Positions 28,690 to 38,705 of a stretch of 64,000 bases of DNA are shown here, in pieces. The position numbers and the translations under genes were made by a program. Positions within the stretch are counted from its first letter, which is position 1. Every line of letters starts with the position of its first letter. This DNA comes from Eurosta solidaginis (lineage: Eukaryota; Arthropoda; Insecta; Diptera; Tephritidae), in assembly GCF_040869045.1 (NCBI RefSeq), contig NC_090324.1:60107346-60171345 (forward strand), written 5' to 3'. The notes below the pieces were generated by a model. That model worked only from the letters and a program-made list of their open reading frames with translations, was not told the DNA's origin and ran no database searches.

Positions 28690-29860
28690 TCTCTACATTA
28701 AGTAGCTGCATGAGCTATTTCTCCACGCCGAGGCACGTATCTTGCAACAATGCCTAAGGCAGGAAGTCTTTATCCCGCGGCTAAAACCTCTTATAAAGAA
28801 ATGTATACACCAATGCAAGACCTTTAGGTACCCCCCATAAACAGCAGATGCCCTCCCAAATCATGGCAGTGGCTCCCCCGGAACAATGGACTGATGCTCC
28901 GCCGTTTACTCTCACCGGTGTTGACTTTGCGGGGCCTTTTCACACAAAAGCCTCTATGATAAGGTCTCACACCCTAATAAGAGGCTACGTGGCCGTTTTT
29001 ATCTGTTTTTCTACAAAAGCTGGCCATCCTGACCTGTGCTCAGACCTAACCACTAACGCTTTCCCACTTTTACAGGAGCTAAAAGGGCAACCGAAAAGGA
29101 ATTTGTCGACTTTCTGGAAACTGCCTCACAAGGAGTTACAGAGAAATAGTCCCCTTAAGGTATTAATTGGCAGTTTATTCCCTCCGGTGCTCCCCATATG
29201 GGTGGTCTGTGCGAGGCCGCAGTAAAAAGTTTCAAATTCCATTTTAAACGGACTGCAGGAACTCATTACCTCACTTTTGAGGAATTCACAACTCTCTTAG
29301 TGAGGATAGAAGCTTAAACTCTCGCCCAATTTCGCCTCTATCCCAAGACCCCTCTGACTTCACTGCTCTCACCCCCGGCTACTTCCTCAGAGGCTGTCCT
29401 CTCCTTGCTATCCCTGAAGTGGATCATTTATGAACCGTTGGGAAAGGGTAAAAAGCATCCATCATCAGTTTAGCAAAAGATGGAAAAGAGATTACCTAAA
29501 AGATCTCCAGAAAACGCAAAAGTGGAAAAATCCATAAACTGAGCACAAAGTCGGTGATTGCGTTTGTATTTACGACGACTCACTCCCCCCAACAGAGTGG
29601 CGTCTAGGACGCATTGAAAAATTATACCCAGGGCCAGAATTTCATATACGCGTTGTCGACGTTCGCACTCAAACCGGCACCCTCAAACGCCCACTTGAAA
29701 AATTATGTTTCCTCCCTCATAACGAAACCTGGATAGGGCAAGCACGGAAAGCCCACCAAGTTACCACTAAACCACATCTGTCCACTTCTACCACATCACC
29801 GTCACTACTATGTCGTGTTTCGCAACATAATGCCAACTCAAACTCCCTGCATTAATATTT
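28690..29860 (+). pseudogene. BEL/Pao integrase fragment
   Basis: The zinc-binding part (LHAEARILQQCLRQEVFIPR, then CIHQCKTF) starts at about 28,705. The core follows in TLTGVDFAGPFHTKAS (28,848-29,225 frame) and in a shifted frame at about 29,190-29,260. The C-terminal tail has VGDCVCIYDDSLPPTEWRLG at about 29,545-29,605. Frameshifts at about 29,070, 29,220 and 29,430 and a stop at 29,538 disable it. The tail ends a few dozen bases before the zinc-knuckle ORF at 29,873. Confidence 0.85.
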
Positions 29861-29872
29861 ATTTCACCTAAA

Positions 29873-30359
29873 ATGCGGTCGGAAATCGTTGATCCCAACA
29901 ACGCCAGCGAGTCACGAACTTCGACACTGCTAACGGACTATAGACGGTGCCAGATCTGCACACGTCAGCACGCCCTCCGAAATTATCCAATCTTCAAAAA
30001 AATTAAGTCACCCCAGAGATGGATGTTCGCGCGAGCTCACAAGTTCTGCCCCAATTACTTGGTATTATCACATGCCACCAGCGAGTGCAATTCGCACAAT
30101 CGATGCAGGATTTGCGGAGCACGGCATTAAACTCTACTCCATCGGCGGGACGCTATCCAGGCACCCCGGCCTGGAAGATTCGTCGTACCAATCCCGGCAC
30201 CCCACGCGCTACCCCAGACACCCCGGCTTGTTCGATCAGCCGTACAGGCACCCCGTGCCCCCACCGGGCGACCCCGTTCTCGCCCGGGCAACAACACTCC
30301 ATCATCAGCAACCAGCATTGCCCGACGTACTATTCGATGCACCTCGTAAAATTTCTTAA
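29873..30359 (+). pseudogene. Small zinc-knuckle ORF between BEL integrase and LTR
   Basis: From ATG 29,873, about 25 polar residues lead to CQICTRQHALRNYPIFKKI, FCPNYLVLSHATSEC and CRICGARH. This is the BEL-type triple knuckle with two cysteines replaced by tyrosine. A frame change at about 30,130 moves the proline/arginine-rich rest into other frames. Further similarity (DALRSLKEQQEALSAERT) ends at about 30,428, just before GGGCGGGGACGA and the LTR-like start. It lacks the Gag core and protease and sits where an env-type third ORF would lie. Confidence 0.6.
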
Positions 30360-30435
30360 ATTCTGGTGCGAGATGCATTGCGGAGCCTTAAGGAGCAACA
30401 GGAGGCTCTATCCGCTGAACGCACCTAGGGCGGGG

Positions 30436-31130
30436 ACGATGGTTGAACGGCTGTCGCAGTCGTCAACAACCAACTCCTTCATTTTGCATATGTCAGTCGT
30501 AGGAATATTGAATTTTAAATCGAATTTGAATTGTATTTCATACCTATAAGTACCTATATGCAAAATTGCATATTGAATTATTTACGCAAGTAGATATGTA
30601 TAATCATTATACGTAATACTAATTTTATACTCATACTAATCACTCATAAAATTGTGCGCAGCATAACACTTGCGCATACTTCGCCCCTCTGGCAGCCGCA
30701 ACCATTGGTTAACAATATGCATGTACATATATACAATGTTTTTGACATTTCGTCATTCGAAGAATTTATCCATTAGTTGTGACAATAAAAAATTTGTAAA
30801 AACTTCAATTTATAAAACCCTCATACATTTGTAAACTTCAATTTATAAAACCTTCATAAATTAATGAAAAGGAGTTTTCGTTGTGAATTTAAAAGTGCCT
30901 TTTTTGCTTGAGAAGTAGTCTCCGTATTAAAATTGTGTAAAGCGCAAAGTTTCAGGAACTAAACACTGCTGGACACACACAACATAACGCCACAAACCGA
31001 TAACCATCTCCACAAATAGACGGTCTTTAGCCACCGCCGCTGTATCGCCATCATCCAAGTGTCTTACCACCACCACGACATCGTCCATACCGCCGCATCC
31101 GCAGCAGCCCTATCTATCCAGGTAAGGAGC
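30436..31130 (+). repeat. LTR-like stretch after purine tract
   Basis: AGGGCGGGGACGA is followed by TGGTTGAACGGCTGTCGCAGTC. Landmarks CTGTCGCAGTC, TTCGCCC-TCTGGCA, TTTGACATTTC and ATTTATCCA recur in the same order at 33,830-34,200, so both appear to be diverged members of one LTR family. The right boundary is uncertain. Confidence 0.5.
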
Positions 31131-31244
31131 CATCCCCTACCCGAATATTATTAAACTGTTGTAATACGTCTGTAAGAGATATCTTTAAATCATTACATGC
31201 ACATTTCATATAATTGATACGTATATATTATAAATTTTATAAAC

Positions 31245-31985
31245 ATGAATACAGATGCCATTGCCGCAGACTCAGTCCTAAAAATGACGGTAGTGACTTT
31301 AAAAGAAAAACTAAGGCACTAAGGTTAAGTGTAGTTGGTCTTAAACATTAATTTAGGGAAAGACTGCTTCAACATCTAGGCCTGATTGATGACGGAGATG
31401 ACGACGAAGATGAATATGATGATTCCGATTCAAACCAATCCATAAATGAAGTAGCGCTAGACCATTGTCTGCACCGGTAAGCACCGCCCATTTCACTTTT
31501 AAAGATATTCAGGAAAGCTTGTCAACTTTTGATGACACTGACACGTACGAAATAAATAGGTGGATTGAGCACATAGAAGAGAATGCCGAAATTGTAAACT
31601 GGAACTAGGTTCACAAACTTGTATATGCAAAACCATTGTTACGTGGTGCTGCTAAACTGTTTGTGAGTAGCCAATCTGGGTTGCGTGATTGGAGTTCTCT
31701 AAAATTGGCTGTCAATAAAGAGTTCGGTAGCAAGCTTCAGCAGCTGATGTTCATAAGGCATTGGGTAAAAGATATAAGAGGCAAGCGAATCGTTCCGTGA
31801 ATATTTATATGCGTTGATGGAAATAGGCAAGTCCATCCGACTGGACGAAGAGAGTTTATTAGAATATTTCATAGACGGTATTCCTGGCTCAAAGTTTAGT
31901 ATGTCGATACTTTATCAGGCGAAAAACATAAACGAGCATAAAAAACAAATAGTGATTTATGAAAAGATTTGGCAAGAATCGAAGG

Positions 31986-32017
<32 letters not shown>

Positions 32018-32130
32018 TCCAAGAAAATGGAAATATTTAAAAGAATGCAAACATAATATGATTAAGTGCTTCAAATGTCAACAAATGGGGCATAAGTCAT
32101 TCGAATGCAAAATGCAGAAGACTGTGATGG
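31245..32130 (+). pseudogene. Gypsy-type Gag with SAP-like start and zinc knuckle
   Basis: ATG 31,245 opens a short frame (MNTDAIAADSVLKMTVVTLK) whose pattern and continuation LVVGLK..RERLLQHLGL in shifted frames resemble a SAP motif. An acidic DDGDDDEDEYDDSD stretch and the capsid-type INRWIEHIEENAEI follow. The nucleocapsid CFKCQQMGHKSFEC (32,072-32,115) is a proper CCHC knuckle. Several stops and frameshifts are present, including a run of 23 A at about 31,995-32,017. Confidence 0.75.
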
Positions 32131-32576
32131 CAAAGACAGAAAAAAGTCAGGTTAATTCAATCGGTGAAGTGCCTAAAATTAATTTAAATTTCAAAAAGAT
32201 TAATGTTTGTAAATTCGACGTATGGGCTTTAATCGATACAGGTTGTAGTCTATGCTTAATGAGAAGTGATACATTTAACAGGCTTGACAAATACATAGAG
32301 CTAGCTCCAGAAAGAAAGCAACTGTTTGGCATCCGTGCAACCCGAATATCGACCATAGGTAGTTGTGAGATAAAGATGCTAATAGATAAAAGCGCAATTA
32401 ACTTGGCATTCTATGTGGTGGAAGCAGGTGACAGAAATCATGAAATTATCCTGGGTACTCCTATTTTTATACAATTTGACATGCTGATTCGCGATGGTAG
32501 TGTTGAATTCAAAGATCGAATTATTTCTTCAAGTAACAACGACAACGTAAACGTAAATTCCATTGAAGGATATTGA
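32130..32576 (+). CDS. Gypsy-type protease region
   Basis: The open frame that carries the knuckle continues through FDVWALIDTGCSLCLMRS (about 32,217-32,270), a DTG retropepsin loop, and ends with IILGTPIFIQFDMLI, the ILG..F/W block. It stops at 32,574. The next ORF, carrying RT, overlaps it at 32,563 in another frame, which could reflect natural frameshifting or decay. Confidence 0.75.
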   Translation, partial: AKTEKSQVNSIGEVPKINLNFKKINVCKFDVWALIDTGCSLCLMRSDTFNRLDKYIELAPERKQLFGIRATRISTIGSCEIKMLIDKSAINLAFYVVEAGDRNHEIILGTPIFIQFDMLIRDGSVEFKDRIISSSNNDNVNVNSIEGY

Positions 32577-33780
32577 TCCGATGGCAAATATATTTTCAAA
32601 TTCATGCTTCGATATATGTGAGGAAGAACCAGAGTATGATTTAGCTCACCTTAATAATGAATCGGCAAGCGCAGTGGGAGAGTTGATCGAGCATTACAAA
32701 CCAAAGAAAGTTAATAGCCCACAAGTGAGTATGAAAATAATCATCACTGATGAAATACCTGTTTACCAACCACCACGTAGGGTGTCATACGAAGAGCAAA
32801 ATATTATAGACAAACAAATCGAGCAGTGGTTGGACGAGGGTATCATAAGCCCAAGATGTTCGAGTTACGCCTCGCCTGTTTTGCTTGTGTCGAAAAAAGA
32901 TGCCACAAAGAAAATCTGTTGTGACTATCGTAAGCTGAATTCGAAGATCATACGCGATAAATTTCCCATGACTTTAATTGATGATGCACTGGAGAGGCAT
33001 AGTGAAGCGAATATATATACGACCTTGGATTTGGCCAATGGCTTCTTCCATGTACAGGTAGAGCAAAGTTCCGGTAAATATACCACATTTGTAACCCACA
33101 GTGGTCAATACGCATTTAAGTACGTTCCTTTTGGAATATGTAACTCACCCGCAGTATTTTGTCGTTATATCCATTCAATTTTGAAAGATTATATTAGGGA
33201 TGGGACCGTAGTTGCCTATATTTATTGATTCCGGCGAAGACTGAAGAAGAAGCTCTAAAAAACTGAAAAAGGTATTAAAGCTAGCGTGAGACAAAGGTCT
33301 GAAGGTTAAGTGGGGAAAGTGCCAGTTTCTTCAAAAAATAATACAGTTCTTAGGGTACTTTATCGAGAACGGTACTATTAGACCAAGTAACGATAAAAGC
33401 AAAGCTATAGACAATTTCCGGTAACGCAGGCTAAAAAATCACTACAGAGATTCTTAGGCTTGATGTTTTACTTTCGCCGCTTCATGGAAAATGATGCCTT
33501 GATTGCGAGATCGTTGTCAGATATTCCGAAGAAAATCGCAGAGTTTAGAATGGAGAGCAAAGCTTTGTAATCGTTCAAAAAGTTGAAAACAGTACTTATA
33601 CAAGCACCAGTTCTCTCACTATTTAATCCTAAAGCAATGACCGAAATCCATACCGACGCCTCTATGTACGGGTAAGGAGCCATTCTTCTCCAAAGGAACT
33701 CAGAAGACGAATTAGGGGTACTTGCCATAGTCCACGCGTTAAAAAAGTCGCGTCTATATACTAGAATCAAAGTTTAAGTT
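32563..33780 (+). pseudogene. Gypsy-type reverse transcriptase and start of RNase H
   Basis: The 32,563-33,228 frame includes IDKQIEQWLDEGIISPRCSS, SPVLLVSKKD, CCDYRKLNSKI and TTLDLANGFFHVQVE. The catalytic box is lost: the frame reads AYIY then stop, and the shifted frame reads IDSGED in place of YxDD. Beyond, degraded FLGYFIENGTIRPS, KSLQRFLGLMFYFRRFMEND-like sequence and TEIHTDASMYG (about 33,640) mark the RT thumb and RNase H start. The gene is then cut at about 33,780 by an LTR-like insertion. Confidence 0.85.
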
Positions 33781-33799
33781 AGCGATTATCGAAATGGCA

Positions 33800-34600
33800 C
33801 ATCGTCACGGACATTTTTCTGTGAACCAGCCTGGCTGAGCGACTGTCGCAGTCATACTCAGCAAAACATATTTTTCTTAAAAATGAATTTAAATGAATTA
33901 TGGAATTATTGAATTTATAGATATATAACGTAGTTGTAACTAGGCTACATACATGTAAATATGTATTATAATATATGTATATTTGAAATGTTTATACATC
34001 GAATATGTATAGAAACTATAGTAAGACTCACGACTCACACTCATCAGTTGTAGTAAGTTTTATACCATTTTCGATTTCGCCCATCTGGCAACCCCTAAGA
34101 TGAGTTGACAGTTGATGTGTACGTATGTACATACATATATATTTGTTATTGATTTGACATTTCTAGTTATTTTATTATTCACTCGAAATCATTTATCCAT
34201 CTCGGTGTGAATTTTTGCTATAACTAAATTTTTATAAGAAAATTGTGAACTCTCTTGCTTGTAAAGTTGGAAAAGTGAATTTACAATAAATTTAAAGTTC
34301 TGCAACGAAAGCGATAAAAGTTAAGTACTAGTTGTGAAATATAGTTGTGTGTTTGCCAAAAGCGCTAAGCAGTAGTGCAATTTACTGGAGCATAGTGTCA
34401 CGGTCACTGCTCCAACAACAACAACGACCATCCCACCATTGTGAAACGTTGCCGCAACCAACTCATACTCAGCCGCCACCACCACCAACATCAAAGCTCC
34501 ATTACCGTCGTGGCCAGCCAAGGCAGTGGCAGTCAATAGCAGAAGCTAAATTTGTATAGCCAGCCCCGCTAAACAAAGACTAAAGATTGCATTGGGAAAG
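33800..34600 (+). repeat. LTR-like insertion splitting a Gypsy pol gene
   Basis: The segment lies between the RNase H start (before 33,780) and the integrase zinc domain (from 34,617) of one Gypsy element. It carries GAGCGACTGTCGCAGTCATAC, TTCGCCCATCTGGCAACC and TTTGACATTTCTAG in the order seen at 30,450-30,780. Near 34,405 is a CAACAACAACAAC run, followed by proline-rich non-coding sequence. It is probably a solo LTR or an LTR plus leader. No clean target duplication was identified. Confidence 0.5.
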
Positions 34601-34616
34601 ACTTCTATATACCTCG

Positions 34617-35460
34617 CATAGAGTCGAAAGTGGCAGAAGTTGTTAACTGTTGCGTGGCTTGTATAATAGTTAATTCAAAATCAGGCAAGAAAGATGGATT
34701 TTTGACCTATAGAGAAGGAAGACAAACCTTTGTTGACATTTCACATAGACCACGTTGGTCCTCTCGCAGCTACACGAAAGCAATATAATTACATCCTCGT
34801 CGTAGTAGATGTATTCTCGATGTTTGTGTGGTTGTATCCCACAAAGGATAGGGATGCTGATGCGGTAATTGATAGATTGACGAAGCAGGAACATACGTTT
34901 GGAAATCCCAGAAGAATCATTACGGATAGGGGTTCCACATTTATATCGCACGCCTTTGAGGATTATTGCAAGAAGAATCAAATATATACAACATTTGCTC
35001 ATTACAACTGCAGTACCGAGAGGAAACGGTCAGGTAGAAATAATGCATAAAATCGTCATTCCCATGCTAGCAAAGCTGTCGCAAGATAACCCTGATCATT
35101 GGTACAAGCACATCATTGGTACAGGCACATCATCAGTACATAAATAACTCTGCGCCGAGAAGCACGAAAATAACGCCTTTTAAACTATATGACATGAGGT
35201 TATCAGAATCACAACGACGAGATGAAATCATCGAAAGTGAAGCAATTGAGTCAGTCGAAGCCAATCACAACGAAGCTCGACAGTTGACCAAGCGAAATAT
35301 TTCCGCATTCCAAGAAGAAAATCGTAGAAATTTTAATCGAAAACGCAAGGAGAATGCCAATTACGAAGTCAATGACGTAGTAGTTATAAAGCGCACTCAT
35401 TACGGTACGAATATGCAATTGAAACAAAAATATTTTGGAGCATATAAAATCGTCTAAAAG
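34617..35460 (+). pseudogene. Gypsy-type integrase
   Basis: The zinc-domain half (ESKVAEVVNCCVACIIVN) starts at about 34,622. The core follows at 34,735-35,050 with FHIDHVGPLAAT and TDRGSTFISHAFED. The NG..E part is lost in a frameshift near 35,018 (the plus-one frame reads PRGNGQVEIMHK). The C-terminal frame 35,116-35,457 has NRKRKENANYEVNDVVVIKR, the linker to the SH3-like tail. It pairs with the RT at 32,563-33,780 as one interrupted pol gene. Confidence 0.85.
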
Positions 35461-35583
35461 TTATTCTAAGGCCGTTACAAAGTGGAAAAGCTAAGAGGAA
35501 ACTAATTGCACTTCAACAGCTGCAGAGTATATTAAACTTAAGCGGCCAGAATTCGAGTCGAATCCTAGGTCAAAGGGGCCGAA

Positions 35584-35880
35584 TGTGGGAGTGACTGCCG
35601 GACAAAGGACAACGAGAAGCGGATTTAACTTTTAGTGTATTAACATAACTAAATGCATCCTAGCCAGCTGACAAATATAAAACGTAAGACAAACGAAGTT
35701 TGAAAAGAAGAACGACTGCGTTTGTAAGTCAGTCTCTAATTGGTATCAACCATTAATAGACCACACATTTCAAATATTGTAACTTTTATATCCAGCATTT
35801 AATTTGATTAAATAAAATACAAATATCATTAAACATTGTAAATCGACTTTATCATTCTAACAAATAAATAAAGTCCTACA
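35584..35880 (+). repeat. 3' LTR of the Gypsy element
   Basis: A polypurine tract AAAGGGGCCGAA ends at 35,583 and the LTR begins TGTGGGAGTGACTGCC, ending GTCCTACA at 35,880, so the ends are TGT...ACA. AATAAA occurs near 35,812 and 35,864. No matching 5' LTR lies upstream of the Gag at 31,245, so that end has been lost. Confidence 0.8.
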
Positions 35881-35912
35881 TTAATATATCCTTAAATTTA
35901 TTTCGACAATAA

Positions 35913-37300
35913 ATGTCAACTGACCCTAAAACGCCTCTTTTAATTCCCCCAAAAATGGGTGATGACGACAAATCACATAATACCCCTGCAGAAGGTACAT
36001 GCTTAAAACAGAGAGCAAAAGCAAAAAAAAAAATAGAAGACTTCTCAGCTGCAAAATTCTTGCAGAAAGTGACAGTATAATAAAATACTGCACTAGATTT
36101 TCCTCAATCAATATAGAGGAGAATACAGAATCGGTTCTCGAGGTGAAAGAAAAATCCCTTGAAAATTTTGGGCACGACTCCAAACTGCATACGATGCAAT
36201 CATCGAAACTGATGATTCAGAGTTGCCTGAACATTTTAAAGAATCGGCTTATTCGAAATACGAAAACTGCTTAGCCCAATATGAAGACACAAAGGCTTTG
36301 ATTTCTGATAAACTTAAACTTCTAAAGCCAACGAGTAGAGCTGCCCCAAACACAAATTAACGAAGTAAGTTCAGGCATATACCTTAAAGTGACAGCATGT
36401 GATACCGAAGTATTTCATGGGGGTTATGAACAATGGTCGTCCTTCCGGGACATATTTACAGCCGTGTATATTAACCACCCAAAGTTATCACAAGCCCAAA
36501 AATTATATCATTTAATAAATAAAACGGTCAAGCAGCGGCTACAGTAAAACAGTTCGCACTCAATGACGATAATTTTAATCTGGCTTGGGAAGTGTTAAAG
36601 AGTAGACATGAAAATGAACGATTGTTGGTTAATAAAAAAATAACCACATTAATGAACTTGCCAAAAATTCAAAAAGAAACAAGCGAGGAATTTCTTAAAT
36701 TACCAGCAATAGTTACAAGCTGTTCATAGGTTCTAGCAATCCAAAATATTCCCAATGAAAACTTGGACCCCATTCTGGTAAATGTTTGTGCTTCCACACT
36801 ACCAGAAAAATCATTAATTTTATGGGAGCAATCTCTCTCATCCCGGAAAAAAATACCCAACGTGGCAACAAATGAAAAATTTCCTCACCACCCAGTTCGA
36901 AATCGCAGAACGGGTAGATAGCCGAAAAATATCCAACAAATGCAAAACAAAAGCTTCTTTAAACCCCAAGCCAATAACTATAATTCAGAAAATAAGATTT
37001 TCAATAGAAACCAATCGTTCACTTTAGAACAACTAAGATATTCGCCATGCGAACACTGCAGCGGAGGTCATTACATAAGATCTTGCGAGAAGTTTATAAA
37101 TAATTTAGTCAGAATTAAAAAAGCCTACACAAACTGCCAAGTAGTCACTCCCTACAGAGTTGTCCGAGTCAATAAAGCTACGCATATTGCCAAAGGAGAC
37201 ATCATTAGATGCTCCATAATAACAATTATAAAAATAATCAAAATAGCTCAAACGCCAAAAGAACCAAAAGACTAGCTGCAACAGCTATATCTGAAAATCC
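35913..37300 (+). pseudogene. BEL/Pao Gag, broken
   Basis: ATG 35,913 begins MSTDPKTPLLIPPKMGD. In shifted frames follow IEDFSAAKFLQK and the helical YSKYENCLAQYEDTKALISD. The diagnostic TACDTEVFHGGYEQWSSFRD segment lies at about 36,390-36,470 and matches the Gag at 4360-4929. Later come ILWEQSLSSRKKIP (about 36,820) and a zinc knuckle CEHCSGGHYIRSC at about 37,050-37,090 (frame 36,940-37,275). The rest of the triple knuckle is degraded. There are stops at 36,360, 36,545 and 36,727. Confidence 0.85.
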
Positions 37301-37421
37301 TGAAAATTTCTAACAGCAACCATATTGCACAAAATCAGCCAACATACAAACGCTTCAAGCCAATAATGAAAGCAAAACCTTATTACCTACAGCAATAGTC
37401 TCTATCGAGCACCGAGAATAA

Positions 37422-37700
37422 TTGTTTAAATTAAGAGCCCTTATAGATCAAGGATCAGAGCGATCCTTCATAACATCTAAAGTTCAAAGTAGGCTGAATC
37501 TGCCAACCCGACCAGCCAATTTCGAAATTTCACGTATGGGCGGAAGAGTAGTACAAAACTCAACTAAAATCTACCTCATTACCCTAGTTTCTCACAACGC
37601 GGATCAAAGAATAAAAGCACACGCTAAAGTTCTACCGCGACTTACAAATATGCTTCCAAGCTATAACATTAGTAGCAAACATTGACAAAAGTTTTCGCAT
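37422..37700 (+). pseudogene. BEL/Pao aspartic protease
   Basis: The frame contains LRALIDQGSERSFITSKVQS, where the retropepsin D-S/T-G is D-Q-G, an inactivating-looking change. LPSYNISSK near the end corresponds to the LPTCQVSAM region of the other copy. It stops at 37,685. Its counterpart in the 3025-3894 frame keeps D-S-G. Confidence 0.75.
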
Positions 37701-37837
37701 TTGAAACTAGCCGACCCTAACTGCCATACCCCAGATGAAATCGACATATTATTGTGAAGCGATTTAATCCCCCAAATAATATTAGAAGGTGTTGAGAAAA
37801 TCTCCAACAACTTACTAGACCAGTATACCATTTTCGG

Positions 37838-38705
37838 ATGGATTTTAGGCGGTCAAGTCAAAAAATCTCCACATTCACAACGCAAGTGGAAGATGATTCG
37901 AATAACTCTCTTAATATACAATTTAAAAAATGTTGGGAGATAGAAGAACTCCCTCCCATACCCGTTACTACACCTGAAGACAAGTATTGTGAAGAATTCT
38001 ACGAATCAAAATTTACGAGATCAGACGGTAGGTACGTCGTTCGACTACCATTCAGACAAGAATATCCAAATACACTCGCCTTGGGCCAATCACGAACCTC
38101 AGCACTTCAGCAATTTTTAAGAATGAAAAGAAACTTACCTAAGAAAGGCTATCTAAAAACCTCATAGGATAACATCCTTGAGGAATACATATATTTAGAT
38201 TATATGGAAGCAGTAAATACCAATGAAAAAATTACAAAGGGTAAACATAAATCATTTTATCTCCCACACCATGCAGTCATCAAACCTGAAAAGCTTATAA
38301 AAAAGGTAAAGGTGGTGTTCAATGCATCAAAATGCACAAGCTCGAACAATTCCCTAAATGATGTATTGTATACGGGACCCACTTTGCAGTCCGATTTAAT
38401 GCTACTTATTTTACAGTGGCGTATCTATAAATACGTATTCATTGGTGACGTCGAGAAAATGTACACGCAAATCCTAGTACATAAAGACAAACAAAATTAT
38501 CAGCGTATAATATATAGCAATTCACTTAGTGGTAAAATTCAAGACTACAAATTGAAAACGGTGACATTTGGCGTAAACTGCGCTCCCTTCCTCGCCATTC
38601 GAACACTTCGTGAATTGGCAAAAATACTAAAGAAACATTTCCTCTGCCGCCCCGGTGCTAAGCTCTCAAGCGTATGTAGATGACATACTGTCGGGAGGCC
38701 ATAGC
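37838..38705 (+). pseudogene. BEL/Pao RT N-terminal part, cut by LINE at YVDD
   Basis: The first frame (37,838-38,167) has CWEIEELPPIPV and YVVRLPFRQEYPNTLALGQS, the pre-RT linker. The second (38,204-38,683) has FYLPHHAVIKPEKLIKK, VKVVFNAS, SLNDVLYTGPTLQSDLM and FGVNCAPFLAIRTLREL. A frame shift then leads into AYVDDILSGGHS at about 38,660-38,705, where the minus-strand LINE begins. One stop lies at about 38,165. Confidence 0.9.

Noticed and set aside
31889..32074. Minus-strand ORF with a long phenylalanine run
   Set aside because: It is the complement of the poly-A run in the Gypsy gag frame.
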